From CAVTSA01 sp963737225 (GTDB lineage: Bacteria; Chloroflexota; Dormibacteria; Dormibacterales; Dormibacteraceae), in the NCBI GenBank assembly GCA_963737225.1, contig CAVTSA010000013.1, forward strand, positions 496,001 to 560,000: a DNA stretch of 64,000 nt, read 5' to 3'. Made by a program: the position numbers and the translations under genes. The notes beneath the pieces were generated by a model. The model saw only the letters and a program-made list of their open reading frames with translations, was not told the DNA's origin and searched no databases. Each line of letters begins with the position of its first letter. Within the stretch, counting starts at the first letter, position 1. This document shows positions 17,667-25,619 of the stretch, in pieces.

Positions 17667-18507
17667 CGGCCAGGCGGCGGAGTATCTCGAGGTTCTCGCG
17701 GTCGGGTCCGTTGCCTTCGAACCCCGGGACCTCGAGCACGAACGGCACCTTCGCCAGCCGGGGATCGTGGAGCAGGACCCGGAATCCCTCCTCGCCGATC
17801 ATGCCCTGCCCGATGTTGGCGTGGCGGTCGCGATTCGAGCCCAGGGGGGTCTGCGAGTCGTTGCAGTGGACCAGCTCCAGGTGCTCGAGCCCGACCGTCC
17901 GGTCCCAGTCGGCGAGCGTCTGCTCCATGGCCGCACCCGTTCGCAGGTCGTAGCCGGAGGCGAAGGCGTGGCAGGTGTCGAAGCAGACGCCGACCCGGGA
18001 GTCGTCGAGCGCGTCCAGCATCGCCCGCAGCTCCTCGAAGTGGGCACCGACGGAGCCCCCGGTGCCCGCGTTGTTCTCGATCAGCAGGCGGGCCTCTCGG
18101 GGGTCCGCCCGGCGCATCACGTTCTGCAGGTGGGCGGTGATGGTGGGCAGCATGGCCTCGAACCCAGCCCCCTTGTGGCTGCCGGTATGGAAGACGACTC
18201 CGGAGATGCCGAGGCGGTCGGCGGCGGCGAGGTATCCGGCCAGGGTCGACTCCGACCGCTGGCGCATCCCCGCGTCGGGCCCCGCGAGGTTGATCAGGTA
18301 GACGGCGTGGAAATAGAAGGGCGGGTGCCCGGCCGCATCCGCCGCCTCCCGGAACCGGTTCACCCGCTCGTCGTCGAGCTTGGGCGAGCCCCAGTAGTTG
18401 GGCGGGGTGGGATGGATCTGGATCGCCTCGGCACCCATCGCGGCCGCGCGTGGAAACGACTTCTCGAGCCCGCCCGACGAGTCGACGTGCGCACCGAGCG
18501 GAGCCAT
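17659..18507 (-). CDS. nfo: Deoxyribonuclease IV / AP endonuclease (Nfo)
   Basis: 282 residues, the expected size for EndoIV. All zinc-ligand motifs of the TIM barrel are visible: GAHVDSSGGL, QIHPTPPNYWG, FHAVYLINLAG, FHTGSHKGAG, LLIENNAGTGGSVG, CFDTCHAFASGYDL, LELVHCNDSQTPLGSNRDRHANIGQG and FVLEVPG. It incises DNA at abasic sites in base-excision repair. The ATG at 18507 is the family start (MAPLGAHVDSSGG). The gene leads an operon with pcm. Confidence 0.9.
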   Translation of the reverse strand: MAPLGAHVDSSGGLEKSFPRAAAMGAEAIQIHPTPPNYWGSPKLDDERVNRFREAADAAGHPPFYFHAVYLINLAGPDAGMRQRSESTLAGYLAAADRLGISGVVFHTGSHKGAGFEAMLPTITAHLQNVMRRADPREARLLIENNAGTGGSVGAHFEELRAMLDALDDSRVGVCFDTCHAFASGYDLRTGAAMEQTLADWDRTVGLEHLELVHCNDSQTPLGSNRDRHANIGQGMIGEEGFRVLLHDPRLAKVPFVLEVPGFEGNGPDRENLEILRRLADD

Positions 18508-18556
18508 AACGGAAAGCGTAGGAGGGTGCCGGGGGGGACGCCGACAGATCGGGCTT

Positions 18557-18645
18557 CCAGGTGGTTCAGATGCAAGGCGCCGCTGCGGAGCGCAAGGAGC
18601 GCGTCCGTCCACTCGTGACGGAGCGCCGTCGAGCGGCAACGCCGC
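18557..18645 (+). repeat. 89-bp dispersed repeat, family C copy 1
   Basis: An 89-bp segment starting CCAGGTGGTTCAGATGCAAG and ending GGCAACGCCGC that recurs inverted at 24047-24135 with about 82 of 89 positions identical. It is in the spacer between the divergent nfo and mocA-region genes. Differences between the copies are scattered; the longest identical stretch spans the central GGAGCGCGTCCGTCCACTCG. Confidence 0.8.
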
Positions 18646-18705
18646 AGATGAGCCGCATGGCGGTCGAGGTCCGGTGGCCATCCTCAGCACCCTCCTACGC
18701 TCCCG

Positions 18706-18930
18706 GTGGTGGAGATCTATCTGCGCGGGGTCGAGCTGGCGATTCGCGGCGGAACCACCAGCCCGCCGGCGGGTCCGCACGCGCTCGTCGGCCGCGCCGG
18801 CGACCTGCCGGCGCTGCTGGCCCATGTCGAGCGGCGCGCCGACTGCCGAGCGCTGGCTGTGGTCGGGGAAACCGGGCTGGAGGTGCCGCGGCGCGATGGC
18901 CTTCGTCTGCTCGTAACCGGCACCGAGCGA
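18706..18930 (+). CDS. Unidentified N-terminal coding segment, probably frame-shifted from the mocA-like gene
   Basis: From GTG 18706 a frame reads VVEIYLRGVELAIRGG... to GLRLLVTGT, with natural codon use and Ala/Leu/Arg-rich helical composition. One base later (near 18925) the frame of the downstream cytidylyltransferase continues as SDPEALAAWLLPVPAVVLAAGAG, which would fuse smoothly. Removing one base there gives a single protein of about 280 residues. I do not recognise this 75-residue region; it could be an accessory domain of a fused Mo-cofactor protein or an independent small gene. No matching neighbour suggests a function. Confidence 0.35.
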
Positions 18931-18961
18931 CCCCGAGGCGCTGGCCGCCTGGCTTCTGCCG

Positions 18962-19549
18962 GTGCCCGCGGTCGTGCTCGCGGCCGGCGCCGGGAGCCGC
19001 ATCGGCGGAGACAAGATGCTGCGACCCCTGGGCGGGCGCCCGCTCATCCACTGGGCGCTGGAGGCGGCGCGGGAGGGAGGCGCCAACGACGTCTATGCCG
19101 TGTACGCGGACGACGGGGTCCGGCACGTGCTTGGTGAAGGCGTGTGTGCGGTCTTCAATCCGGACGCGAGTCGGGGTCAGGCGACCTCCCTCGCGGCCGG
19201 CCTCCGTGCGCTCCCGGAGTCGGCGGCGGCGGCCGTGGTGCTTCTCGGGGACCAGCCGCTGGTCGGCGCGGCCACCGTGAGGACGCTCCTGCGGGCCTGG
19301 CGGTCTCCCGGTGCCGTGCCCGCGGTCGCCGCCTCCTACGGAGCCGGCTGGTTGCCTCCCGTGGTCCTGGACCGCGCGCTCTGGCCGCGCGCGCTCGCTC
19401 TCGACGGGGACCAGGGAGCGCGTGCCATCTTCCGCGAGCACCCGGAGCTGGTGGAAGCGGTGCCCGTCCCGGGCCGGTCCGACGACGCCGACACGCAGGA
19501 AGACCTCGGACGGATCGCCCGCCTGCTGGAGACCGGCCTGGACCGATGA
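18962..19549 (+). CDS. mocA: Molybdenum cofactor cytidylyltransferase-like NTP transferase (MocA/MobA-like)
   Basis: 195 residues of the MobA-like nucleotidyltransferase family. The N-terminal nucleotide-binding loop VVLAAGAGSRIGGDKMLRPLGGRPLIHW is intact, the metal Asp lies in VVLLGDQPLVG, and the C-terminus carries GDQGARAIF, all as in MocA, which adds CMP to molybdopterin to give the MCD cofactor used by CoxL-type enzymes. The GTG start gives a standard family N-terminus, though an upstream segment may belong to the same protein after frame correction. Its presence 2.2 kb from the cox cluster fits cofactor supply to that hydroxylase. Confidence 0.75.
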   Translation: MPAVVLAAGAGSRIGGDKMLRPLGGRPLIHWALEAAREGGANDVYAVYADDGVRHVLGEGVCAVFNPDASRGQATSLAAGLRALPESAAAAVVLLGDQPLVGAATVRTLLRAWRSPGAVPAVAASYGAGWLPPVVLDRALWPRALALDGDQGARAIFREHPELVEAVPVPGRSDDADTQEDLGRIARLLETGLDR

Positions 19550-19596
19550 CCCTGGGACAGCACGTCGAGGCGACCACCTGAACCCACCCGAGTCCC

Positions 19597-21234
19597 GTGG
19601 ACCAGGCGATGGACCGCCGCTTCGCATCCGGAAGGCCGACGGCTTCCGTCAAAGTCGGCTTGAATGAGCAGGTGGGAAACGAGCGCCCGGTCTTCCGCCA
19701 GGAGCTGACGCCGCTCACCTACCTCGAGCGATCGGCCTCCGTGCACGCCGACCGCCTCGCGGTGCAGGACGGCGATGCCCGGTTCACCTACCGGGAGTGG
19801 CGGGACCGCGCCCACCGCTTCGCATCCGCGCTGCGCCGCGCCGGCGTGCGCGACGGCGACCGCGTCGCCTTCCTCGCGCTCAACTCCGAGCCGCTGCTGC
19901 TGGCGCACTTCGCGGTCCCCCTGGCGGGAGGCGTTCTGGTGGCGATCAACACACGCCTGAGCGCTGACGACGTCGCCTACATCGTCGGGCACTCCGGCGC
20001 CCGCCTGGTGCTGGCGCACCCCGAGCTGGCGCCCCTGCTGGACGGCGTGGGGCCGGGCGTCGACCGCCTGCTCATCGGGCCCCAGTTCGAGGCCTTCGTG
20101 GCGACCGGCTCGTCGCGGGACGAGCTGCCGGAGGTGCAGAGCGAGGACCAGATCCTCGCCATCGACTACACCTCCGGGACCACCGGCCGGCCCAAGGGCG
20201 TCATGTACCACCACCGCGGCGCCGCGCTCAACGCGATCGCGTTGGCGCTCGAGCTCAACCTGCGGCCCGGCTCGCGCTATCTGTGGACCCTCCCCATGTT
20301 CCACTGCAACGGCTGGTGCTTCACCTGGGCCACTGTCGCTGCCGGCGCCTGCAACATCTGCGTACCTCGCGTCGATCCTCAGCAGATCTGGCGCCTGCTG
20401 CGGGAGGGTGGCGTGGACGGCTTCTGCGCGGCCCCCACGGTGCTGACCATGCTCGCCAGCGCCGAGGAGGCAGGGCAGGTCGACCGGCCGGTGCGGGTGA
20501 TGACCGCCGGCGCCCCACCCAGCCCGACCCTGATCGCGCGGATGGCGGCGCTGGGCTTCGATCTGGTGCACGTCTACGGCCTCACCGAGACCTACGGGCC
20601 GGTCACCGTCAACGTGATGCCGTCCGACGCGGAGGCGCGATCGGACACCGAGCGCGCGGAGCTGGCGGCACGCCAGGGCCAGCCTCACCTGCTGGGCGGC
20701 GAGGTGCGCGTGGTGACCGAGGAGATGGTGGACGTACCGCACGACGGGGAGACGCTCGGCGAGGTGGTCGTCCGGGGCAATATCACGATGCGGGGCTACT
20801 TCGACAACCCGCAGGCGACGGCAGATGCGTTCCGAGGCGGCTGGTTCCATACCGGCGACGTCGGGGTCTGGCACCCGGACGGCTCGATCGACCTCCGCGA
20901 CCGGAAGAAGGACATCATCATCTCCGGCGGCGAGAACATCTCCACCATCGAGGTCGAGCGGGCCGTGGTATCGCATCCGGCCGTGCTCGAGTGCGCGGTG
21001 GTGGCGGTCCCCGACGAGCGCTGGGGAGAGGTCCCGAAGGCGTTCGTGAGCCTGAGGCCGGACCGGCAGGCGACCGAACGCGAGATCATCGACCACTGCC
21101 GCTCGCGACTCGCCCACTTCAAGTGCCCGGCGTCGGTCGAGTTCGGCGACCTGCCCAAGACTTCGACCGGCAAGATCCAGAAGTTCATCCTCCGCGATCG
21201 CGAGTGGGCCGGACGTGACCGCCGCATCAACTGA
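19597..21234 (+). CDS. Fatty-acid/acyl-CoA ligase (AMP-binding family)
   Basis: Up to 545 residues of the adenylate-forming superfamily. P-loop-like motif YTSGTTGRPKGVM at about 191-203, then LPMFHCNGWCFTWA, YGLTETYGP (A5), GWFHTGDVGVWHPDGSIDLRDRKKDIIISGGENIS (A7/A8 hinge) and the acylation Lys in KTSTGKIQKF. The sequence type (HCNGWCF, GGENISTIEVE) matches medium- or long-chain acyl-CoA synthetases of the AlkK/DmdB group. The start may be GTG 19597 or ATG 19609; neither has a strong ribosome site. It stands alone between mocA and a palindromic repeat. Confidence 0.85.
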   Translation: MDQAMDRRFASGRPTASVKVGLNEQVGNERPVFRQELTPLTYLERSASVHADRLAVQDGDARFTYREWRDRAHRFASALRRAGVRDGDRVAFLALNSEPLLLAHFAVPLAGGVLVAINTRLSADDVAYIVGHSGARLVLAHPELAPLLDGVGPGVDRLLIGPQFEAFVATGSSRDELPEVQSEDQILAIDYTSGTTGRPKGVMYHHRGAALNAIALALELNLRPGSRYLWTLPMFHCNGWCFTWATVAAGACNICVPRVDPQQIWRLLREGGVDGFCAAPTVLTMLASAEEAGQVDRPVRVMTAGAPPSPTLIARMAALGFDLVHVYGLTETYGPVTVNVMPSDAEARSDTERAELAARQGQPHLLGGEVRVVTEEMVDVPHDGETLGEVVVRGNITMRGYFDNPQATADAFRGGWFHTGDVGVWHPDGSIDLRDRKKDIIISGGENISTIEVERAVVSHPAVLECAVVAVPDERWGEVPKAFVSLRPDRQATEREIIDHCRSRLAHFKCPASVEFGDLPKTSTGKIQKFILRDREWAGRDRRIN

Positions 21235-21261
21235 CACGCGCCCATACCCCCAACCACCTCC

Positions 21262-21332
21262 GGCCATCTGTCGACAGATGGCCGCCGAGGAGCCCGGCAA
21301 CCGGTACATGTGTCGACAGATGGCCGACGAGG
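21262..21332. repeat. Paired-palindrome element, family R3
   Basis: Contains a perfect 22-bp palindrome at 21262-21283 centred on TGTCGACA. The unit TGTCGACAGATGGCCG plus CGAGG occurs twice (21269-21290 and 21311-21332) as a direct repeat 42 bp apart with one or two differences. It has the same two-arm architecture as the R1, R2, R4 and R5 elements but an unrelated sequence. It lies 28 bp after the acyl-CoA ligase and 22 bp before the next start. Confidence 0.75.
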
Positions 21333-21353
21333 TTCGAGCGGAGGACGGTATGG

Positions 21354-22286
21354 GTGGACGGTGAGCCGGTGCTGAGACTCGGGCTGAGCGTCCCGGTCGG
21401 GCCACTGCAGACCCTGCCCGACCTCGCACGCGATGCCGAGCATGCGGGCTGGACCGACGTCTGGAGCCAGGAGGCGCGAGCCCTCGACGCGTTCACGCCT
21501 CTTGCCTCTGTGGGCGCGGTGACGCGGCGTTTGCGGCTCGGCTCGGCGATCGCGATCGCGGCGCTGCGGGCGCCGGGGATGACGGCCATGCAGGCGGCCG
21601 GCCTGGCATCGCTGGCCCCGGGCCGCGTGGTCCTCGGCCTTGGCGCCTCCACGCAGGTGGTGGTGGAGCAGTGGCACGGTGTGCCGTTCCCCGCCAAGCC
21701 GTTGACCGACCTGCGGGATCGCACACTGACGATCCGCCGGCTGCTCGACGGGGAACGGGTGGGAGGGCTTCGGCTCGAGGAGCCACCCACCGAGCCGGTT
21801 CCGATCTACCTCGCCGCGCTCGGCCCCCGGATGCTCGAGCTCTCTCGGACCGTGGGTGCGGGCGTCGTCCTATTCCTGGTCGGCCCGCGCCGGCTCTCCC
21901 AGGTGCTGGGCCCGTTCGGCCGCGAGGTCGAGTCTGTGGAGCGGCTGTTGTGCTTCCCGGGCCGCTTTCAGGACGCGGCCCCGCACGCTCGGCGCGCGGT
22001 CTTCCCGTACACCATGGTGCCCTACTACGCGCGCTCGATCCGGGCTCAGGGGTTCGGCGAGGAGATGGACGCGGTGGCGGCGGCGTGGGCCGCGGGGGAG
22101 CGAGGGGCGAGCGCGAACCGGATCTCGGACGCCCTGCTGCGGGAGCTGGTGGTCACCGGCTCGACGGATGAGATCGCCGAGCGGGTGGACGAGCACCGGA
22201 GAGCCGGTCTCACGACGCCGGTCCTCGCATTCCCCGACACCGGTGCCGCCCGTGCGCACATCGAGGCCCTGGCACCGTCTCGCTAG
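21354..22286 (+). CDS. LLM-class flavin- or F420-dependent oxidoreductase
   Basis: 310 residues of the luciferase-like monooxygenase TIM barrel: LRLGLSVPVGPLQTLPDLARDAEHAGWTDVWSQEA at the N-terminus, VGAVTRRLRLGSAIAIAALRAPGMTAMQAAGLASLAPGRVVLGLGAS in the middle, and ELVVTGSTDEIAERVDEHRRAG at the C-terminus. These are the standard LLM strands, including the GxG near ALGLGAS. Whether the cofactor is FMN or F420 and which substrate is oxidised cannot be told. The GTG start follows a palindromic repeat. Confidence 0.8.
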   Translation: MDGEPVLRLGLSVPVGPLQTLPDLARDAEHAGWTDVWSQEARALDAFTPLASVGAVTRRLRLGSAIAIAALRAPGMTAMQAAGLASLAPGRVVLGLGASTQVVVEQWHGVPFPAKPLTDLRDRTLTIRRLLDGERVGGLRLEEPPTEPVPIYLAALGPRMLELSRTVGAGVVLFLVGPRRLSQVLGPFGREVESVERLLCFPGRFQDAAPHARRAVFPYTMVPYYARSIRAQGFGEEMDAVAAAWAAGERGASANRISDALLRELVVTGSTDEIAERVDEHRRAGLTTPVLAFPDTGAARAHIEALAPSR

Positions 22287-22311
22287 GAGCGGCGGGGGTA
22301 CCCTTCTGCGC

Positions 22312-23160
22312 ATGAGCGACCAAGAGCAGAGGCCGCCGCCCCCGGGGCCGCCTCCGAATTCGGGAGCTGAGGACCCGGCCGCGGCCTGGAGACCGGAGGC
22401 GTCCGGCGACGGCCAGGGCGCCCAACCGTCGACTCCCGGCGAGAGCGGCGGCGAGCAGGCGGGGTCCCCGGCGGGTGCCGGCCAGGGGTGGTCACCGCAG
22501 TCCGGTCCGTCGGAGCCGCAGGGTCCCGGCTCCGGACCAGCTCCCGGCGGCCAGGGCTGGAGCTCCTCGCCACCGGCTCCCGGCCCACCTCAGCCGCAGG
22601 TCTCGGGCCAGGGTTGGTCGGCGCCGCCGGTGCCTCCCGGGCAGGGATGGTCGGCGTCACCGCCGCCTCCGCCTGCTCCTCAGCCAGGCGGTCCCCAGCC
22701 AGGTGGCTGGCAGGCGCCGCCGCCGTCCCCCAACTGGGGTGGCGATGGCGGACCACAGGTGTCGAGTCAGGGTTGGGCGCCGGCCCCAAACCCGGGTCAG
22801 CCTCCGGCCTACTCGCCTCCGGCCTACACACCGCCCCCGACCTATTCGCCGCCCCCGAGCTATTCGCCGCCGCCGGGTGGGCAGTTCGCTCCCATGCAGC
22901 CGGTTCAGACGCGGGCCCGACCCGGGATGGTGCTGGGGATCATCGGGTTGGTGGTCGCCATCCTCTCGATCCTGCTGTTCTGGATCCCGTTCCTGGATGT
23001 GATCCTGGGCGCCGGCGGTCTGGTGATGGGGGTCATCGCGCGGCGTCAGGGAAGCCGCGGCTTCGGTCTGGCCGCACTCATCGTGGGCATCGTCGGCGCC
23101 GTCATCGGCGTCATCTACTCGATCATCTGGATTCTCGCGGTCATCGCCGCGAACCACTGA
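22312..23160 (+). CDS. Pro/Gly-rich DUF4190-type membrane protein
   Basis: 282 residues. Residues 1-200 are disordered and Pro/Gly/Ser-rich with repeated GQGWSxxP and YSPPP motifs; the last 80 carry two hydrophobic hairpin segments (MVLGIIGLVVAILSILLFWIPF and FGLAALIVGIVGAVIGVIYSII) separated by VILGAGGLVMGVIARRQGSRG, which is the DUF4190 pattern. A weak site at GGAGCGGCGGGGG precedes the ATG. A second protein with the same plan follows 142 bp downstream. Function is not established for this family. Confidence 0.7.
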   Translation: MSDQEQRPPPPGPPPNSGAEDPAAAWRPEASGDGQGAQPSTPGESGGEQAGSPAGAGQGWSPQSGPSEPQGPGSGPAPGGQGWSSSPPAPGPPQPQVSGQGWSAPPVPPGQGWSASPPPPPAPQPGGPQPGGWQAPPPSPNWGGDGGPQVSSQGWAPAPNPGQPPAYSPPAYTPPPTYSPPPSYSPPPGGQFAPMQPVQTRARPGMVLGIIGLVVAILSILLFWIPFLDVILGAGGLVMGVIARRQGSRGFGLAALIVGIVGAVIGVIYSIIWILAVIAANH

Positions 23161-23302
23161 AAGAGGTGGTTGCCGACGGCCCGCGGGCGAGGTCTCGCGG
23201 GCCGTTTCCACGGGAGCGTCCAGGCCCCGGTACCCGCTGCTTTGTCCCGGATCTGACGACGGTTCCCTGTGCGACCTGTGCGCCGATGGTCATACTGGCG
23301 CC

Positions 23303-23947
23303 ATGACCAATCAGGGCTCGCCACCACCGCCGCGCCCGGGCGACCCCTGGGGTTCTGCGCAGGAGTCCGGAGCGACGCCGGCGGCCCCCAGTGACCCCTA
23401 CGGCGCGACGCAGTTCGGGTCCCCGCCGCCCGCGCCGCCGAGCAGCCCGTACGGCGCCCCGGAGCCCGGGTCCACGTCGCCGGTGCCGCCGAGCAGCCCC
23501 TACGGCGCGCCGCAGTTCGGCTCCACGTCGCCGGCGCCCCCGAGCAGCCCCTACGGCGGGTCGCAGTTCGCATCCACGCCGCCGTCCTCTCCGAGCGACC
23601 CCTGGGGTGCGCCACAGCAGTTCAGCCCCCCGCCGGGGGCTCCCACCGCGCCCTACGGGTCGCAGTTCGGCCCTCCGCCGGCGGCGATGGCCGGTGGCAC
23701 GCCGGGCCGAAGGATGGCGGTCGCGAGCCTCATCCTGGGCATTGCGGGCGTCGTCTTCGCGATCCTGTTCGCCTACCTCGGCATCGTCTGCGGCATCGTC
23801 GGGCTCATCCTCGGGATCATCGCGCGGAACCGGGGTCGATCCGGGCTCAGCCTGGCCGGGGTCATCCTGTCGGCCGCCGCCATCGTGCTGGGGATCGTCG
23901 TCCTCATCATCGGGATCGCGCTCGCCCGCAACGCCGGCATGCTCTAG
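23303..23947 (+). CDS. Pro-rich DUF4190-type membrane protein, tandem paralogue
   Basis: 214 residues with the same plan as the preceding gene. The N-terminal 130 residues contain about four imperfect copies of a 17-18 residue unit (PPSSPYGAPQFGSTSP), and the C-terminus has two membrane segments flanking GIVGLILGIIARNRGRSG. The repeat DNA is highly similar between units, so copy-number change is likely. Being next to a paralogue suggests local duplication followed by divergence of the disordered head. Confidence 0.7.
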   Translation: MTNQGSPPPPRPGDPWGSAQESGATPAAPSDPYGATQFGSPPPAPPSSPYGAPEPGSTSPVPPSSPYGAPQFGSTSPAPPSSPYGGSQFASTPPSSPSDPWGAPQQFSPPPGAPTAPYGSQFGPPPAAMAGGTPGRRMAVASLILGIAGVVFAILFAYLGIVCGIVGLILGIIARNRGRSGLSLAGVILSAAAIVLGIVVLIIGIALARNAGML

Positions 23948-24001
23948 GAATGCAGCCGAAAAGGCCCGGCGGATCTGGAACGCCCATGCGGCACATCTCT
24001 A

Positions 24002-24035
24002 CCCCACGAAACTCCGCAAGCTCCGTTTCGCGGGG
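24002..24035. terminator. GC-rich hairpin between convergent genes
   Basis: Arms CCCCACGAAAC (24002-24012) and GTTTCGCGGGG (24025-24035) are complementary except one pair and flank a 12-base loop. There is no T-tract on either side. It lies 55 bp after the DUF4190 gene and before the convergent menE stop, so it could act as a bidirectional terminator; the GTTTCGCG core also resembles the R1 arm. Confidence 0.35.
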
Positions 24036-24046
24036 ACCCCGGCAGG

Positions 24047-24135
24047 GCGGCGTTGCCGCCTTACGGTGCTCAGTCACGAGTGGACGGACGCGCTCCTTCC
24101 GCTCCGCAGCGGCGCCTTGCATCTGCACCACCTGG
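24047..24135 (-). repeat. 89-bp dispersed repeat, family C copy 2 (inverted)
   Basis: Reverse complement of the segment at 18557-18645 with about 92% identity over exactly 89 bp. The ends of the similarity are sharp: sequence on both sides is unrelated between the copies. It fills most of the spacer between the convergent DUF4190 and menE genes. Confidence 0.8.
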
Positions 24136-24202
24136 ACGCCCCATCTCGCGCCGGGTTTCCGACCGCACTCCTAGCGGGCGCCCGAACAGAGCCGGCCGGG
24201 TC

Positions 24203-25582
24203 TCAGTCGCCGAGCTCCCCTCGCCGGAGCTTGCCACCCTCCGACCGCGGGACGGTGGCCACCCGGCGCCAGCGACGCGGAACCTTGGGTGGTGCCAGGC
24301 GCTCGCGGCACCACGCCTGGAGCTCGGCGTCGCTGACCGGACCCGCCACCACCCAGGCGGTCACCACCTCGCCCCAGGTTGGGTCGGGACGCCCTGCCAC
24401 GGCGGCGTCCTGGACGGCCGGGTGAGCGCGGAGGACCGCTTCCACCTCGTCCGGCTGCACGTTCTCGCCACCGGTGATGATGGCGTCGTCGACACGCCCC
24501 AGGACGGTGAGCGCGCCGTCGCGGAGGCGCCCCAGGTCACGCGTGTAGAAGCGCCCACCGGCAGGCGCGTCGGGGATCGCCGGGTTGACGTACCCGGGCG
24601 AGACGACGGGACCTTCGACCACGATCTCTCCGACCGACTCCGGGTCGGGATCCCCGGCAGGCGCCAGCTCAGGCCGGGGCAGGACCTCGATCGTGGCTCC
24701 GGGGTTGACGACGCCGGCGGTGCCCAGAAGCTCCAGCCCGCGACCGGGCGGAACGGTGGCGATCTGTGAGGTCGTCTCGGTGAGGCCGTAGCTGGCCGAG
24801 ATCGGGATGCCCGCCTGGAGCCAGCCCTCCAGCTGGCCGCGAGGTGCCGGGGCTCCGCCCAGCAGGATCACGCGCACCTGACGCAGGACGTCGAGCCCGC
24901 CGGCCTCGACCAGACGGGTGATCATGGTCGGCACCGCCGAGACCAGGGTCGGCCGGTACTGCCGCATCGCCTGCAGCACGGCGGTCTCGTCGAATCGGGG
25001 CACGACGATCACCGGTTGGGCCTGCGCGGCGCCGCGCAGGAAGATGGCGAGGCCGCCCACGTGGTGGGGCTGCAGCATCAGGAGCCAGCGATCCTCCTCG
25101 GTGGTCTGGAGGCTGGCCCGACAGGCCGCCGCCGAGGCCAGGTGATTGGCCATCGTCTGCCGCACCCCCTTGGGCGCGCCCGTGGTTCCCGAGGTGTAGA
25201 GCACGAACGCGTCGTCAGGTTCGCCCTGGACCGCGTCACGGAGGAGAGTCAGCTCGCCGTCCTCGATGATCGCGTGAGGCCGCGCGTCCGACAGCACCCG
25301 CGCGCGCTCCGACGCCGGCGCCCGCGGGGAGAGCGGGATCATGGCGGCACCGAGCCGGACGCAAGCGAAGAGGAGGGCGGCGAAGCGAACGCCGGCCGGT
25401 TCCGCCACGACCACCCGGTGCCCCGGGTCGACGCCCTCCCGGCGCAGGCGGCGGAGCCAGGTGTGGGCGAGATCGTCCAGCGTGAACCAGTTCACGCGCA
25501 GGCGGGTGTCGACCTCGACGATCGCCGGGCGTCCGGCGTGGCGCGCCGCCGCGCCGTGAAGAAGGTCGGAGGGATCCGGCAC
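24203..25582 (-). CDS. menE: o-Succinylbenzoate-CoA ligase-like AMP-binding enzyme (MenE)
   Basis: 459 residues, the short size typical of MenE. Motifs: YTSGTTGAPKGVRQT (129 on), LLMLQPHHVGGLAIFLRGA (the His-Val-Gly-Gly region seen in MenE), YGLTETTSQIAT, and the hinge LGRVDDAIITGGENVQPDEVEAVL. It lacks a long lid extension. MenE activates OSB with ATP and CoA for menaquinone synthesis. It is divergent from menA with only 37 bp between starts, which supports the pathway call; the final Lys motif reads SEGGKLRRGEL. Confidence 0.8.
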   Translation of the reverse strand: MPDPSDLLHGAAARHAGRPAIVEVDTRLRVNWFTLDDLAHTWLRRLRREGVDPGHRVVVAEPAGVRFAALLFACVRLGAAMIPLSPRAPASERARVLSDARPHAIIEDGELTLLRDAVQGEPDDAFVLYTSGTTGAPKGVRQTMANHLASAAACRASLQTTEEDRWLLMLQPHHVGGLAIFLRGAAQAQPVIVVPRFDETAVLQAMRQYRPTLVSAVPTMITRLVEAGGLDVLRQVRVILLGGAPAPRGQLEGWLQAGIPISASYGLTETTSQIATVPPGRGLELLGTAGVVNPGATIEVLPRPELAPAGDPDPESVGEIVVEGPVVSPGYVNPAIPDAPAGGRFYTRDLGRLRDGALTVLGRVDDAIITGGENVQPDEVEAVLRAHPAVQDAAVAGRPDPTWGEVVTAWVVAGPVSDAELQAWCRERLAPPKVPRRWRRVATVPRSEGGKLRRGELGD

Positions 25583-25619
25583 GTCCTCATGATCCCACCG
25601 TTGAGCAGTTACTCTCGGA

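Noticed and set aside
18561..18700. The MQGAAAERKERVRPL frame in the 89-bp repeat as a protein-coding gene
   Set aside because: The frame diverges immediately outside the repeat and has no ribosome site; the two copies continue into unrelated sequence.
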